A stretch of DNA of 63,816 nt from Nephromyces sp. MM_2019. Lineage: Eukaryota > Apicomplexa > Aconoidasida > Nephromycida. Numbering within the stretch: the stretch's first letter is position 1; each line of letters opens with the position of its first letter. A program made the position numbers and the translations under genes. This document shows, in pieces, positions 1-12,199 of this stretch. Below the pieces are notes generated by a model. That model was not told the origin of the DNA and ran no database searches. It saw nothing but the letters and a program-made list of their open reading frames with translations. The stretch is from NCBI GenBank assembly GCA_015657535.1, contig JADHZB010000854.1, positions 1,608-65,423 of the forward strand, read 5' to 3'.

Positions 1-43
1 TATATGTGTGTGTGTGTGTAATAGGTTGTGAAATTTATTATAG

Positions 44-536
44 AGGCTAAACGCAATCGCCTTGATAATGGGTTAACATTGGTTGGTTTGTCAGACGCAC
101 TTTTGGGCAAAAAATCAAAGCGTTTAAGCCACTTTGAAAAAAATTCATTTTTTGGTTGTTTAAGTACACACAACTTTCCCAAACGTTTAGTTAATACACT
201 TTTACACCAAATGATTATACAACAGGTATGTGTGTGTGTGTATGTGTGTGTGTATGTGTGTGTGTATGTGTGTGTGTATGTGTATGTGTATGTGTGTGTG
301 TATGTGTATGTGTATGTGTGTTGTGGGGGTGTGTGTATGTGTATGTGTGTTGTGTGTGTATGTGTGTTGTGGGTGTGTTGTAGGTGTGTTGTGTCTGTGT
401 GTTGTGTGTTGTGGGTGTGTTGCGTCTGTGTGTCTGTGTGTGTGTGTCTGTGTGTGTGTGTTGTATGTGTATGTGTGTGTTGTGTGTGTGTTGTGTTTGT
501 GTTGTTTGTGTGAAGTGTGTGTATTGTGTGTGTTTG

Positions 537-568
<32 letters not shown>

Positions 569-1317
569 TTATATACAGATACTCCAAGAAAAATGTGTAG
601 TTAGTCAAAATATGTATGGTGTATTTCAAAGTTATGTCGAATTGGGTGAAAACAAGAATTTAGCCTGTTTAAGTCATTTAACCTATTTTTCAACACACAC
701 ATTTCCTACGAATGACAAAAATGCACAACCATCCAACCAATCTACCCCTACAAAAAATATCTCTCCATACACACACACACACACACCCAAATCATACTCA
801 AAATCTAAGAGAAAAAATTCTGAGATTTTTGAAGCATCACACACTTATTTAAATTCAAAATCAATTAAAATTGACACGCCACACACACCCAATTTAAATA
901 TCCTAGAAGACTTAGGTTAGTGTGTATAAATAATTGTATATGTATGAGATTTTGTATATGTGTTATTTGTTGTGTGTGTGTCTTATATGGTGGGTGTGGC
1001 TTATATGGTGGGTGGGCGTTATATGGTGTGTTTGTGTTATATGGTGGGTGGGTGTTATATGGTGTGTGTGTATTATATTGTGTGTGTGTGTTATATTGTG
1101 GGTGTGTGTTATATGGTGTGTGTAACATATCTGATGAATATTACTTATACCATCTGTGCCATACACACATCACTTATTTATACTGAGTTACACATTACAC
1201 ACTAATACCTTTACACATTTTATATATATAGAACGTTTTATACACAAACCAATAAAAAGTTTACCGTCTAATTACACACCAACATCATCTATAAAGGACC
1301 CCAATAATAGGGTTTGA
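44..1317 (+). CDS. Unrecognised protein, 5' part outside the window
   Basis: Three exons splice in frame: 44-225, 579-915 and 1232-1317, ending in TGA. The first starts right after an acceptor (TTATTATAG), so earlier exons lie to the left of the window. Intron 1 begins CAG|GTATGTG and ends TATACAG; intron 2 begins TTAG|GTTAGT and ends ATATATAG. About 200 residues are visible. They are basic and Ser/Thr/His-rich, with a CA-repeat-derived stretch (SPYTHTHTPKS) in the middle and no membrane segment. I do not recognise a domain. The exons carry ACAC runs while both introns carry TGTG runs on the same strand. The splice pattern is convincing because all three phases agree; the function is unknown. 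Confidence 0.6.
226..578 (+). repeat. TG-microsatellite intron
   Basis: From the donor to about 540 this intron is almost purely G and T (TGTG with TATG and TTGTGGG variants), followed by a TA run and the acceptor. Reading frames stay open across it only because the repeat lacks stops; their Cys/Val-rich translations are not proteins. Confidence 0.85.
983..1126 (+). repeat. 18-nt tandem repeat, 8 copies
   Basis: Eight head-to-tail copies of a unit of the form TTATATGGTGGGTGTGTG, each 18 nt long and differing at a few positions, with no gaps between copies. It lies inside the second intron of the first gene. The unit is a multiple of three, which keeps frames open on both strands. Confidence 0.85.
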
Positions 1318-2040
1318 AAATAAAATGAAAAATGTGTAAAATTTCATAACACCTATAGAGGCTTTAGTAAGTGTGCATATATATCTGTGTGTGTATACAT
1401 GTGTTTATATATTTGTGTGTTTTTATATGTGTGTTTATGTGTGCATTTATGTGTATATATGCAGGTTTATGTGTGTAAATATGTATGTATGTACGTATGT
1501 GTGTATATGTGTGTATGTATATGTGCATATACTGTATGTGTAAGATTATTTATTTATACACCCGTAATAGTTATCTAAACATATATAAATATACATATAT
1601 ATATTAATGCAAAATTACCTGTAAATTAGCTGATAGGTGTATCTACACCCAATAACACAAACATAAATAATTATTATATATGTACTAGTCAAATAATATA
1701 TTTATTTTGAGAACTATATAAACTTGAATTTTCTTACTGGGAAAGGGTTACACACATTTTTTTGAGGATAAACTAATATTTCATAGTTATCATTATTTAT
1801 CACTGAATTCTTTAACTTTTACACACTTACCTATAAAATATACACACACACACACATGTATACTCACACATATATAAACAATTACACCCATATACACACA
1901 CATTGATTTACAGGTATATATACCCACACAAACATAGGTTAGCCAATTGATAATGAAAACAAGAAATGCCGATTACAAGCATATTTCTAATGCAAATAAT
2001 AAGGTTAATTAGTTGATAATTTATTACCTAATATATATGT

Positions 2041-2325
2041 ATGTATGTGTGTGTGTGTATGTGTGTGTGTATGTGTGTGTGTGAATGTATGTTTGTATGT
2101 GTGTGTGTGTATGTGTGTGTGTATGTGTGTGTGTGAATGTATGTTTGTATGTGTATGTATATGTGTGTATGTATGTGTGGGTATATATGTGTACGTATGT
2201 GTATGTATATGTGTGTATGTATGTGTATGTATATGTGTGTATGTATGTGTGTGTTTGTTTATGTATTTGTATTTGTCTGTGTTTGTATATATATACTTAT
2301 ACATGTATGTGTGTGTATGCTGTTT
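2041..2325 (+). repeat. TG/TATG microsatellite block
   Basis: Nearly uninterrupted TGTG/TATG sequence with a larger duplicated segment: GTGTGTGAATGTATGTTTG occurs twice about 56 nt apart. No coding signal. Confidence 0.8.
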
Positions 2326-2914
2326 TTTAAAATTAATTTACATTATTTCAACCTTATTCAGAACAATACATTTACAATAATTAAATCCTACCCACACTTA
2401 TCAACCAAAGATTCCACGAGACAAATATATATATTAACACCTTACACACATTACATATTTAGCTAATAGACTCGTGAAAATGTGTAGAAATTTAGGATAA
2501 AATATTTACACATCTTTATTAGCTTATTAGATACAAATAAACCTTTAACCCTATCTTATAACCACATTCTATACATACAATATATAATTTAACTCTTTAT
2601 TTAATTTTTTATATTTACACACATTTTATTTGTGCTTACATGCACCCATATAATTTTACACACACTCATTTAATTTGTGTGTATACACACCTTAATTTCC
2701 CTATCAAATAGTTAATATTAAATATTAAATGATATAAAATTAAGCCAAAAAAATTTATTAACTTATTTAGTTTTTATACACACTTATTTATCATTGTGTA
2801 ACTCTGTATGAGTGTGCCTATGTGTGTGTATTGAGTATGTGTACTGAGTATGTGTATGTGTATAGTTTGTGTGTATTATCTGTATGTGTATTATGTATTG
2901 TGTATGTGTGTGTG

Positions 2915-3080
2915 TGTGTTTTTGTATGTGTATGTGTGTGTGTGTGTTTTTGTATGTTTATGTGTATGTGTGTGTTTTTGTATGTGTATGTGTGTGTGTG
3001 TGTTTTTGTATGTGTATGTGTGTGTGTGTGTTTTTGTATGTGTATGTGTGTGTGTGTGTTTTTGTATGTGTATGTGTGTG
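2915..3080 (+). repeat. 28-nt TG-rich tandem repeat, about 6 copies
   Basis: The unit is TTTTTGTATGTGTATG followed by a run of TG; it recurs about six times, differing mainly in TG run length. It lies in the gene-free stretch upstream of the DUF2462 gene. Confidence 0.8.
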
Positions 3081-3639
3081 TTAAGTGTGTGGATTATATA
3101 ATGTAACTTAATTTTTCAAACCTAAAATATGCTTGTCTAACTTGCTGAAGAACTTTTTTTTATTTTTTGTGTATATAATCTAGTAGTATGGCTAAACCTT
3201 CAATTTAGAGATAAATGTGCGTGTGTAATCTAATCTTATTACTCATGTGTGTATAAATAACAATTAACGTATCTAGATAACTCTAGGTTCATAAGTATGT
3301 ATACTTTATGAATATTATGTTATCTTCTCTCTATATGTATGTGTATAGTTTAACAATTCATCATCTTATTCTATGTATATATACATTTGGTTCAATAATC
3401 TATGTAAACCTTAATAGTATATATATGTGTGTATGCATGCTTATTATACTAATTATTTTAGAGGCAAAATTATAAATATACACACACAAGCATAAATATA
3501 TATATAACAAATGAATTGATATATTCAATATAAAACATAAAGCGCAATATATGTTTATATATAAACATAATAAACACACTCAATAATATAACTAACACAT
3601 AATTATTAACCCCATATTACAAACAAATATTAGACCTAT

Positions 3640-3850
3640 AAACACACACGCTCAATATATAACAAATTTTTAACAATCAACACACACACGCTCATACACA
3701 CACTCAACACACAACACATACACGTTCATACACACTCAACACATAACACATACACGCTCATACACACTCAACACACAACACATACACACACAGCTAACAC
3801 ACAACACATACACACACAGCTAACACATACCACATAATACACTCAACACA
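3640..3850 (+). repeat. CA-rich tandem repeat
   Basis: Repeated blocks containing ACACTCAACACA, CAACACATACACG and ACACACAGCTAACACA alternate several times, with a period of roughly 25-37 nt. It is about 120 bp upstream of the DUF2462-type start codon, so it could overlap that gene's promoter; this is only positional. Confidence 0.7.
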
Positions 3851-3965
3851 TGCTCATCATTTATTAAACACAAATACTACAAACTTAACATACACTCAAT
3901 ACACACACAGTAAATATATAAATTTGAATAAAATTATTAAATTTTGTTTTTTTTTGTGTGTGAAA

Positions 3966-4473
3966 ATGACTCAAGGCCCCCAAAAATCAAAACTTTCCAA
4001 AAACCCGGCCCAAATGAGCCGCAAAAATGCTCCTCAGAAATGTAAGAAATCAAATTCGAGAGATGTAACGGTCAAACTTAGAAAGGTAATTTACACACAG
4101 AAATATATACAATATATCTATATATAGGTATATTTATATATACACACACACTCACAAACACACACACACACAAACACACACACAGAGGCATACATACTCA
4201 CAAACTCAAATACATACATACACACACACACGCACAAATACATACTTACACACACAACAAAACATACAACACATATAAATATAACTAGGCATTTTATACA
4301 TATATATATATATATATGTATACAAACATTTACACACACAACTATATATAAAAACATGTACAGATATTTAAGTACACATACAAATATATACACACAACTT
4401 ATAAATTAGGAGAATAATCATCATCCCCATTATATATATATTTAGGCAATCACATATATATATTACAACATGT

Positions 4474-4507
<34 letters not shown>

Positions 4508-4795
4508 GTACGATAAAATATTTAGATGTATTTTAAAAAAATTTATTTGTGTGTACTTATATTTTTCAATATATTGCAAGATATATGTGTGTATATATAT
4601 ATTAATATATTGTTCTAATTATTAATTATAAAATATACAAAATCCACACATTTAACACATTTTATTTAACAATTTAATTTTCAGAATAAAAAAGTTGTTG
4701 GTGCTGACAAAATTGAAAAATCCTTAGCCTCTGTAGCTAAGATAGCACAAAATGATTTTACTATTTTGAAGCCTAATAATCCTAAAACAAATTAA
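3966..4795 (+). CDS. DUF2462/UPF0390-type small basic nucleolar protein
   Basis: Two exons, 3966-4085 and 4685-4795, joined in phase 0, give about 76 residues. The protein begins MTQGPQKSKLSKNPAQ and is strongly Lys/Arg-rich, followed by KKVVGADKIEKSL and an ASVAKIAQNDF segment. The MxQG-K-x-K opening and the small basic helical layout match the DUF2462 family (UPF0390, human LLPH-like proteins), which are small nucleolar or ribosome-biogenesis-associated proteins. The 599-nt intron is unusually long for this window and is filled with CA, TA and TG microsatellite. The family call rests on the N-terminal motif and size only. The upstream ATG-less reading from 3924 is not needed. Confidence 0.6.
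4136..4500 (+). repeat. CA/TA/TG microsatellites in intron
   Basis: Intron of the DUF2462-type gene. CA runs (4140-4260), a TA tract near 4300 and a TG run near 4470-4500 follow one another. Frames open on the minus strand here are repeat translations. Confidence 0.75.
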
Positions 4796-5511
4796 ACATA
4801 CACACATACAATATACACGTTACACACACACCATTTTATATAATGTGTGATTATATAGGTATAAATTATTGAAATATAATCATGAGCCATATAATTCAAG
4901 GAACTCATTATCTCAGAAATTTTAATATTTTACATATTAGAATTATTTTTAAATTTTGATGAATTATTTCAATTAATTTACACATTTTTTTTTTTAAATA
5001 AAAAATTCAAACAACATCTTCAAACAACTAGAAATATTCAATATCAAATTATCCAATCATTTTTTATTCTAATCGAATCCCCATGCTCGTTTATTCTTTA
5101 TGTTTTTCTTCTATATACACACACACAATACATATATATCACAAATATTATTCCAAACACATAATCGCCTTATAACATACAAACCCAAATAAACATCATA
5201 TTTATAATTCCATAAATTAAAAGCACCTTACATTATACACATACACATACGAAAGTACTTTACATATATTATTACACTACGCATAAGCACATTCTATCAT
5301 ACACACACACATATATATATACATCACAAAACATTATTACACAATATATAAGCACCTTACATTATACATACACCTTAAATATTATATTTCATACACACAA
5401 TACATACATCATATAATATATTTTTAGCAAAACATACATACACACATATCCCTCATAATACAACTCACACACACATTCAATATATATACATATACACATA
5501 CCTGTTTTTGT

Positions 5512-8500
5512 GTGCATATAAAAAGCATACCCTGACCAAATCATACTATAAAGTATAAGTACAATGATTGCTATCCAGCCAGGGTAAAGTAAAGTTTGCA
5601 TAAACTTTCCAATGAGGCCCGTTAACACATTTCCCAATAAAAAACACGAAAATCGACAATTATTTATACCCACAAATATATAACCTTGAGATGTGACATC
5701 TACACACATTAATTTATATAGGATGTATTGTAACACTTTTTATGTTATTCTCTTTTATACAAATCTTGTACACACTCAATTCACTTTTAAACACAAGCTT
5801 TGTTCAAGTTTAATTTACACACATTCACACACACACATACACATACACACACAAGCAAATACACACACACGTGCACATACATATATGCCTACACAGATGC
5901 AGTGTGTAAACATCTAATTTGGAGGAAAAAATTAAATACATTGTGTAAACATCTAAGTTATTTAGTTTGATTATACATAATTTATGAATACCTACTTAGT
6001 AATCAATTCAACATAATAAATGTGTATTACCTATAATATGTGAAATTATCATAAAGAGTGTATATTCAGTTTGACATACCTGAAATCAATTCAGCAATGA
6101 GAGAAATTGTTATAATCAAATTAGAGACGATTATTGAATAAAGTATCCAATTAAGATTAGCCTGTTGTTTAATAAGGAAAAAATAAATTTATTTATTTGA
6201 AATCTTATAGGTAATTTGTATGATTTTAACAACATCAGAATTTATTTATAAAAGGCCTATGTATACTGCTAGAAAATAGCAGTTTATAGATTTTCAAATT
6301 ATCTATTCAAATACACATTAGCTTATAAATATTTAACATACACTCAACATATTTACTTGATATATATATTTTTAGTAGAAAATTGTTACATATGTGTTGT
6401 ATTTTATCCACGCACCTCTTGAACATATGATCATATCTTATATATATATATACACATAAATAATTTACACATATTTCGTGTTCACATATAAATATATATA
6501 CCAATCTCCTTGAAGGTAATATAAGAAAGTAATTTTCCATGAGTTGTAAAACCACCCAATATATAAGACAAATCCTAATATTTGAATTTATGTAAAAAAT
6601 AAGAAATAGTAAACACTTCTGCCTAATCAGCTCCAAAATATTAAAAAAACAATGACATTCGTGATCTTTATATAACTCTATTAAACTAACCCTACTATGA
6701 CTATCAAGAGCGAAAATTTTATAAGATTGTGTAGATTTTTTCTCTCTTTAGCCCTGTGTAATTTGTTTATGTGTTTTGTTTTCAGATTTTATTTTTATCT
6801 AATGATAGTCAACACTGTAACTCACAATTTATCAAATTTGAAAATAACGTTTCCTGTTAATGCACCCAATACATATGTAAATACATAACCTAAGGGAACA
6901 AACAACTTTTCTTATTTCATAAATATATTTGTGAAATTGTATACCTATACAGCCCAAAATTCCTTCACGATTGGCGTTAAAGAATCCTACAGAAAATAAG
7001 TTTGTATATTTATTGGACTTATATCTAATGTCTATGTCTCTCAATAAGTTAAACAAAAGCACACTCGTTTAATTGAACTTATACATTTATTTAAAATTTA
7101 CACAAAAATTCACAAATTATATATGTATTTAACCATGTTTATTTATTTATTCATGCTTACAAACTTCAAAAACACACATACATTTCGAATATAAAGACTC
7201 AACGTAATTATTTTTTATGAAACTAAGAGATGAGTCTTATAACACCTAACCTTCTCTAGGTCCATTTACAACCCATTCATTTAGATTCAGGTAAAATGAA
7301 AGCGATTCATAACCTATTATAATGATTATACGCACAAAAAATTGTTAGACTATACAAATATATATAAGCAATGTATAAAAATGTGTGTAAATTAGGAAAA
7401 CATAATCGAACTTAGCATAATTCCAAGGCAAAAACAGAAAGATAAATTAACTGATTTGAAATTATTCAAGATTATTTCTGAAGCTGGAATTAGTGTATTT
7501 TTTTATTACTTCAAGTAGTGCTCATCTTTCCAAAATTATAAAACTTTACCTAATGTTACGACTACAATTGTAAAGAAGAAATTCCAATGGCGACCATATT
7601 CATCATCGCTTGACTGAATTATATAAACACATATCTTGCATCAAAAAATTATAGGCTCTACATGTGTGATTACTTATATGTTATCAGGATTTAAAAAATA
7701 AATCGTCAATAATGTGTTAGGAATTATCTATTTATATTGAAATATGGATTAACCTTGCTGACAGTTAATAACCTTACGATTCCACATACTAGCACCCATT
7801 TTAGCTTTAGTAAACAACTTTTTAACTTGAACTCTTGTTCAAATATACCTAAAGAGTTAACCATTTTTTGATATATATATATATATATGTATATTTAAAT
7901 TGTAAGCCCTCTTTTTATATTTATTTGTTCGTATTATCAGTTATACAATTTTATACCTCTTGCTTGCTTACACACCAAACCAGTTGAATATATAACTGTT
8001 GAGACACCTAAATCCATCTAAAAATTAAGAATCCAAATTTATTTTCTAGTTGAATGTTTTCATGTCGATATTTATCTAGTTATAAATGGTATGGATATTA
8101 TATTGAGTGGAAATAGTGTTGCATCAATGTGATGGTGTAAAATGTGTAAGTGGATCATTAAGAATCTATTACCAAAGATAAACCATTGCTAAATGTTTTA
8201 TTCCAATGCCGAGGAAATATCAAAAAATCAATCCCCAAGATAGCTGAAATTAATAAGATATTTATACATCATCAATTGCTTTATATTTGTAAGAAAATTC
8301 TGATGTTTACATATTACAGTTAATGTTGTAGTAACTATCCTATGCCTTCCGAGACATAATATGCCTTCCGATCTAAGGAATTCAACAAATTCAAATCAAT
8401 GAATATTTCAGAAAAAAAATTGTGTTCCTTTATTCAAATATTAATATTTCGATGTGTTTTTGACATGTTTGTGATAGTTTGAATGACTTTTATTTATCTT

Positions 8501-9402
8501 GATAGAATTACAAGAATAGACATATAAATGGTAGAGCTTATATTTGGTTACAAACTTAGAATTGTCAGCTGTATTGGCAGAGCACATTGGTGGCGAAAAT
8601 GCTAACCTGAGAAAAATCAATAAATAATGAACTGTATTTATGAGTATAACAAATTAGCTATTACAAACAACAGACTTGTATAATATATTTGATATGGCTG
8701 GTAACCAAAAGTAATTTTGGAACTTAGTAAAGATTATAAGGATTGGCAATATAGAAACATAAAACTCTTGAATAAATAGCAAAACTCGATTTTTCCATAA
8801 TTTCTGATTACTATAAGTATTCCTAAATGATAGTGAATATTGAGATAGAGCCACTGATGCCTGCAAAATGACAAGTTGAAACTCAATGAAATGATGTCGT
8901 TAGAATTGATAATTTAAATGAGGTAAAATCTGATATGCTATAACTGAAAACATAAGTTTAATCAAATCATTTAGAAAAATAGGGCTTTAAATCTAAATAT
9001 AATTAAAATAAGCTTAAGCAAAAAGAAGTAGTTCTAAATTAGGTAGTTAAGGCTATATTTTAAAATCTTATTTATATTACGCCCACGAAATTTGCATATT
9101 TAATAAAAATTACTCACTGTGGTAGTTAAAGGAATTTTAAAAGAATCATAGATTGGAGGTGCCTCAATATTCGTGTAAGCATTCGAAGTTAATTCCTCAT
9201 AAAGCGTATGATTGTTTGTTTTTAACATACATCCTGAAATACTTTGCAGAATTCCTAGTACACCAAATGTGTCATATTCATGAGTATTATGCATAATATT
9301 TTCATAGTAAGGTTTTAGGAGTTTTCCTGACAATTTATCATCAAATGAGTAATTTGGTTTATTTAGACCAATTGGACAATCCCAAATCATGGGAGCTTCC
9401 AT
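5512..9402 (-). CDS. GWT1: GPI inositol acyltransferase GWT1/PIG-W
   Basis: A multi-exon gene encoding the ER membrane enzyme that acylates the inositol of GlcN-PI in GPI-anchor synthesis. Diagnostic pieces appear in family order on the minus strand: WKNRVLLFIQEFYV (exon about 8676-8860), IDFLIFPRHWNKTF (8173-8243), MDLGVSTVIYSTG (7957-8017), EYGRHWNFFFTIVVV (about 7565-7605), FFNANREGILGC (about 6950-6990), GYVFTYVLGALTGN (about 6835-6890) and FLLGNVLTGLIGKFMQTL (about 5600-5660). These align with human PIG-W, including the NANREG motif. The segments are hydrophobic, as expected for a protein with about a dozen membrane spans. Exon 1 (9118-9402) adds about 95 soluble residues not seen in the human protein. 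The last short exon after the donor at 5511 was not identified, so the C-terminus is open. One linking exon near 7700-7800 is uncertain. Confidence 0.88.
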
Positions 9403-10608
9403 TTTGTTTTATTCAATGAAACATATACTTATGTGTTATTTGCACTTTGACTGAAAATTTGTATTTAAAAATTGTTAAAATTTTTATCTTTTCTTTTATA
9501 TTTGTGTTAGACAATAAAATTATATTCATTTAGATGCGTCGTATATTTTTATTTAAAGACTCAATTTTTTTTTAGATCATAATTACAAAGGGCTATGTGT
9601 CTAAAGCCTATAAGTTGGTTTTTGTTAATGACAACTCTTAAGTAGTACACAAGTTAAGAGGGGAGTGCATTCTTATTCAATAACCCACTTTAAATTATAT
9701 AAAGATATGTGTACATAGCCTCAACTCTTATTACATTTCTTATTTTTAAATCGAAAAATTGGGTTAGTCATAAAGAAGACATTTCTTTTTCAAGTCAAAT
9801 TTATAAGCCAGAGTTTCTTGAAATTTCTCAAGGATAATTTCTCAAAGTACAAAATTCTTATAGTTTATGATTATTCTATCTTTAAAAAAGATTAAAAAAT
9901 ATAATATAATAAAATCAACTATATTTATAATATTCAAGAAATGTTTTATAGAATTAAAACAAAATATTGTCATCTCAAGATGAATTAAACCCAATTAAAT
10001 TCTTTTTTTTATTTATATAGAAAACACCTCATTACCTATATTTATTATAAATACAAAGTTGCTGCGTTGTAATTCGTCTTCTTAATTAGGAGAAGCATTT
10101 TATAAAAATTCACAGCTTCCTTAAACGAAACGTTGCTTTATATCAATAAATAGCAGTGCAAATTATTTAGGCAACTCTTGTTAATGCAACTTATAAATAT
10201 ATTTAAATAGCAACGAAACCACATCAAATGGCACTCACTCAGATTTGAAAAATTTGATAAGCCTGCAAAATTAAATGCTAAGAAATCCTACTTTCGGATA
10301 TCACTTACAATTCCATTTGTCTGATTAAATTTAGATTGCGTAGGTTTTCTAAAATTGCATTGAAACATAAATATCGAAAAGTTTCATAGAAATATTGTTT
10401 TCAATTTATACTATATTACCCTGGCTCACAGGAAAATAAACTGGCAAAGATATAAGCTTACTTAAATTTACTTACCATTCTTGATCCACCCCAAGTAGTA
10501 ACTATAAATTATTTAGGCATTTGTTGTTAAATAAATATGCTAATTACTAAATCTAAACTACTCTTGTAGATTAAACCACCTTTACCGGTGGAGTGAAACA
10601 TTTTTGGG
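9403..10608. other. Intergenic, no gene seen
   Basis: AT-rich spacer between the start codons of two divergent genes (GWT1 on minus, PITH protein on plus), so it should contain both promoters. I see no exon or RNA signature in it. Confidence 0.5.
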
Positions 10609-12199
10609 ATGCCAGGTGTCCACGGTCCAGGTTGTGGTTGCAAGCATGAGGCTGAGCTTGTGGGAGCCAAATTCTTGCTCCAGTTTATTGATAAGGAAGC
10701 TATAGAATGCTTTAATGAGCAGGTTATAATTGATGCAAATCAACGATCGCTACAAAACTGAAATAACTGTAACAATTTTTTATATGCACACAGTTTGCTT
10801 ATGTATTAATTCAAGCAAAATAGTACCTAAGATTTCAATAATTATTGAAAATCCATTATCAATAATTTTAATAGGTCTCTGGCTCAGCTAAGACTGTTTT
10901 CAAGGAATTTGATTCAAGATTGGATGATTCGAAGTATTGTGACTCCGAGTTTGAGGATCCTGAATTAGTTAGTGAACTTATTATTATAATTAAAGATTGT
11001 AATTAATAACATTGTTATTAGCATATCTTAGAATTCTTATCTTTATATTTGAAAGTTCAATTTCCAACGAGAAATATTTACATAACCCTACTTTTCATTC
11101 ACTTCAGATAATCACGATACCATTTATTTCTCCCTGTAAGGTAATTAATACATCTTAACTTATTCGAATCTTCAGAGACAATATTATTTTGATCTTCATC
11201 TCAGTTTCTCAAAATAAGCTTTATATATTGCATTTAAAATTATGCTGTTGTTAATTTTATATTACTGGATAAACACCATTTGGCACGTGACTAACTACCT
11301 ATTGATTTTATAACTTCAGGTGACAAGTTTTCATTTTATTGGTGGAGAACTTGACCACTACCCATCCAAAGTTAAATTATACGTAAACCAAGAAAATCTG
11401 GACTTTTCCTCGTAAGAAGCTTTGTTAAGACCTTTGATCCCTAGTAATTTATCAACAAAAATTCTTATTAGGCTGGAAGAGCGAGAACCTGCTCAAGAAA
11501 TTGAGCTTTTTGAAGATTACCACGGTTCAATTGAATATCCATTGAAGGTAAACAGTCGATAGAATTAAATTTTATTTAGTCCATTCGATTTAATACAACT
11601 GACAGATGACTAAATACCCTAATCCTAGATATTTAAAACATTAATGTTAGATACTCAAGATTTTCTATTTCATACCGATCTATCAATCAGATTGCAAAGT
11701 TTAACAACGTAAACAGCTTGACAATGTATTTTCCTGATAATAAAAGCCAGGATTTTAGCCGCATCTACTTCATAGGTAAGCTTTATAACTATCACTCATT
11801 GATACTAGAACAGAAATAAAATGCTGAAAAACTCGAAATCAATATACTATTTTGAATAACCTGATCATCTTTTTGTCATTCTGGACTCAAAAATGAAACT
11901 GAACGAACATATTTAAGCATCACTTCAATAAAACTAAACTATCAAATCTTAGGGCTACGAGGTGAAGGATCTAACTTCAGGCGACAACCAATAATAACAG
12001 TATTAATATTCACACTTTATTTACTTAGATTTTTTTATATATCAAATTTAAATGCTTTAAATACAATTCCTAGATTAATTTTTCTACTAATTCAATTTTG
12101 GACTCTTTGTTTTAATTATTTAAGGTTTATGAAGCAATGCCCAACGCTGCTGATCATAAGGCTCCTGGAGAAGAATTTACTCCACAGTTTTCATTATAA
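10609..12199 (+). CDS. PITH domain protein (PITHD1/TXNL1-type)
   Basis: Eight exons in consistent phase: 10609-10722, 10875-10967, 11108-11140, 11320-11411, 11472-11547, 11691-11775, 11953-11999 and 12125-12199. The product of about 200 residues starts MPGVHGPGCGCKHE and ends PGEEFTPQFSL. PITH landmarks are in order: a DDSKYCDSEFEDPEL stretch, the IITIPFIS strand, SFHFIGGE, a KLYVNQENLDF strand, LTMYFPDN, IYFIGLRGEG and a C-terminal YEAMPN. PITH domains bind the 26S proteasome lid in human TXNL1; stand-alone versions resemble PITHD1. No thioredoxin domain precedes it. Length fits a single-domain protein. All splice sites are GT-AG and every phase closes. Confidence 0.93.

Larger units (their letters stand above)
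1318..3965. other. Gene-free AT-rich DNA with microsatellites
   Basis: I see no convincing exon between the stop of the first gene and the start of the next. The stretch holds TG and CA runs, TA tracts and two tandem arrays listed separately. Open frames inside it are repeat translations made of Cys, Val and Tyr or of Thr and His. Confidence 0.6.

Noticed and set aside
230..604. Cys/Val-rich open frames in the TG block
   Set aside because: All three frames are open because the TG repeat has no stops; the block is an intron with good GT-AG borders.
863..1190. Overlapping open frames on both strands (Thr-His and Cys-Val-Trp rich)
   Set aside because: They are translations of the 18-nt intronic tandem repeat.
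2005..2466. Several repeat-rich open frames
   Set aside because: Pure TG/TATG microsatellite with no splice context or balanced composition.
3640..3850. Possible CRISPR array or telomere repeat
   Set aside because: Units are contiguous CA-rich minisatellite without spacers, and no TTTAGGG-type telomere motif is present anywhere in the window.
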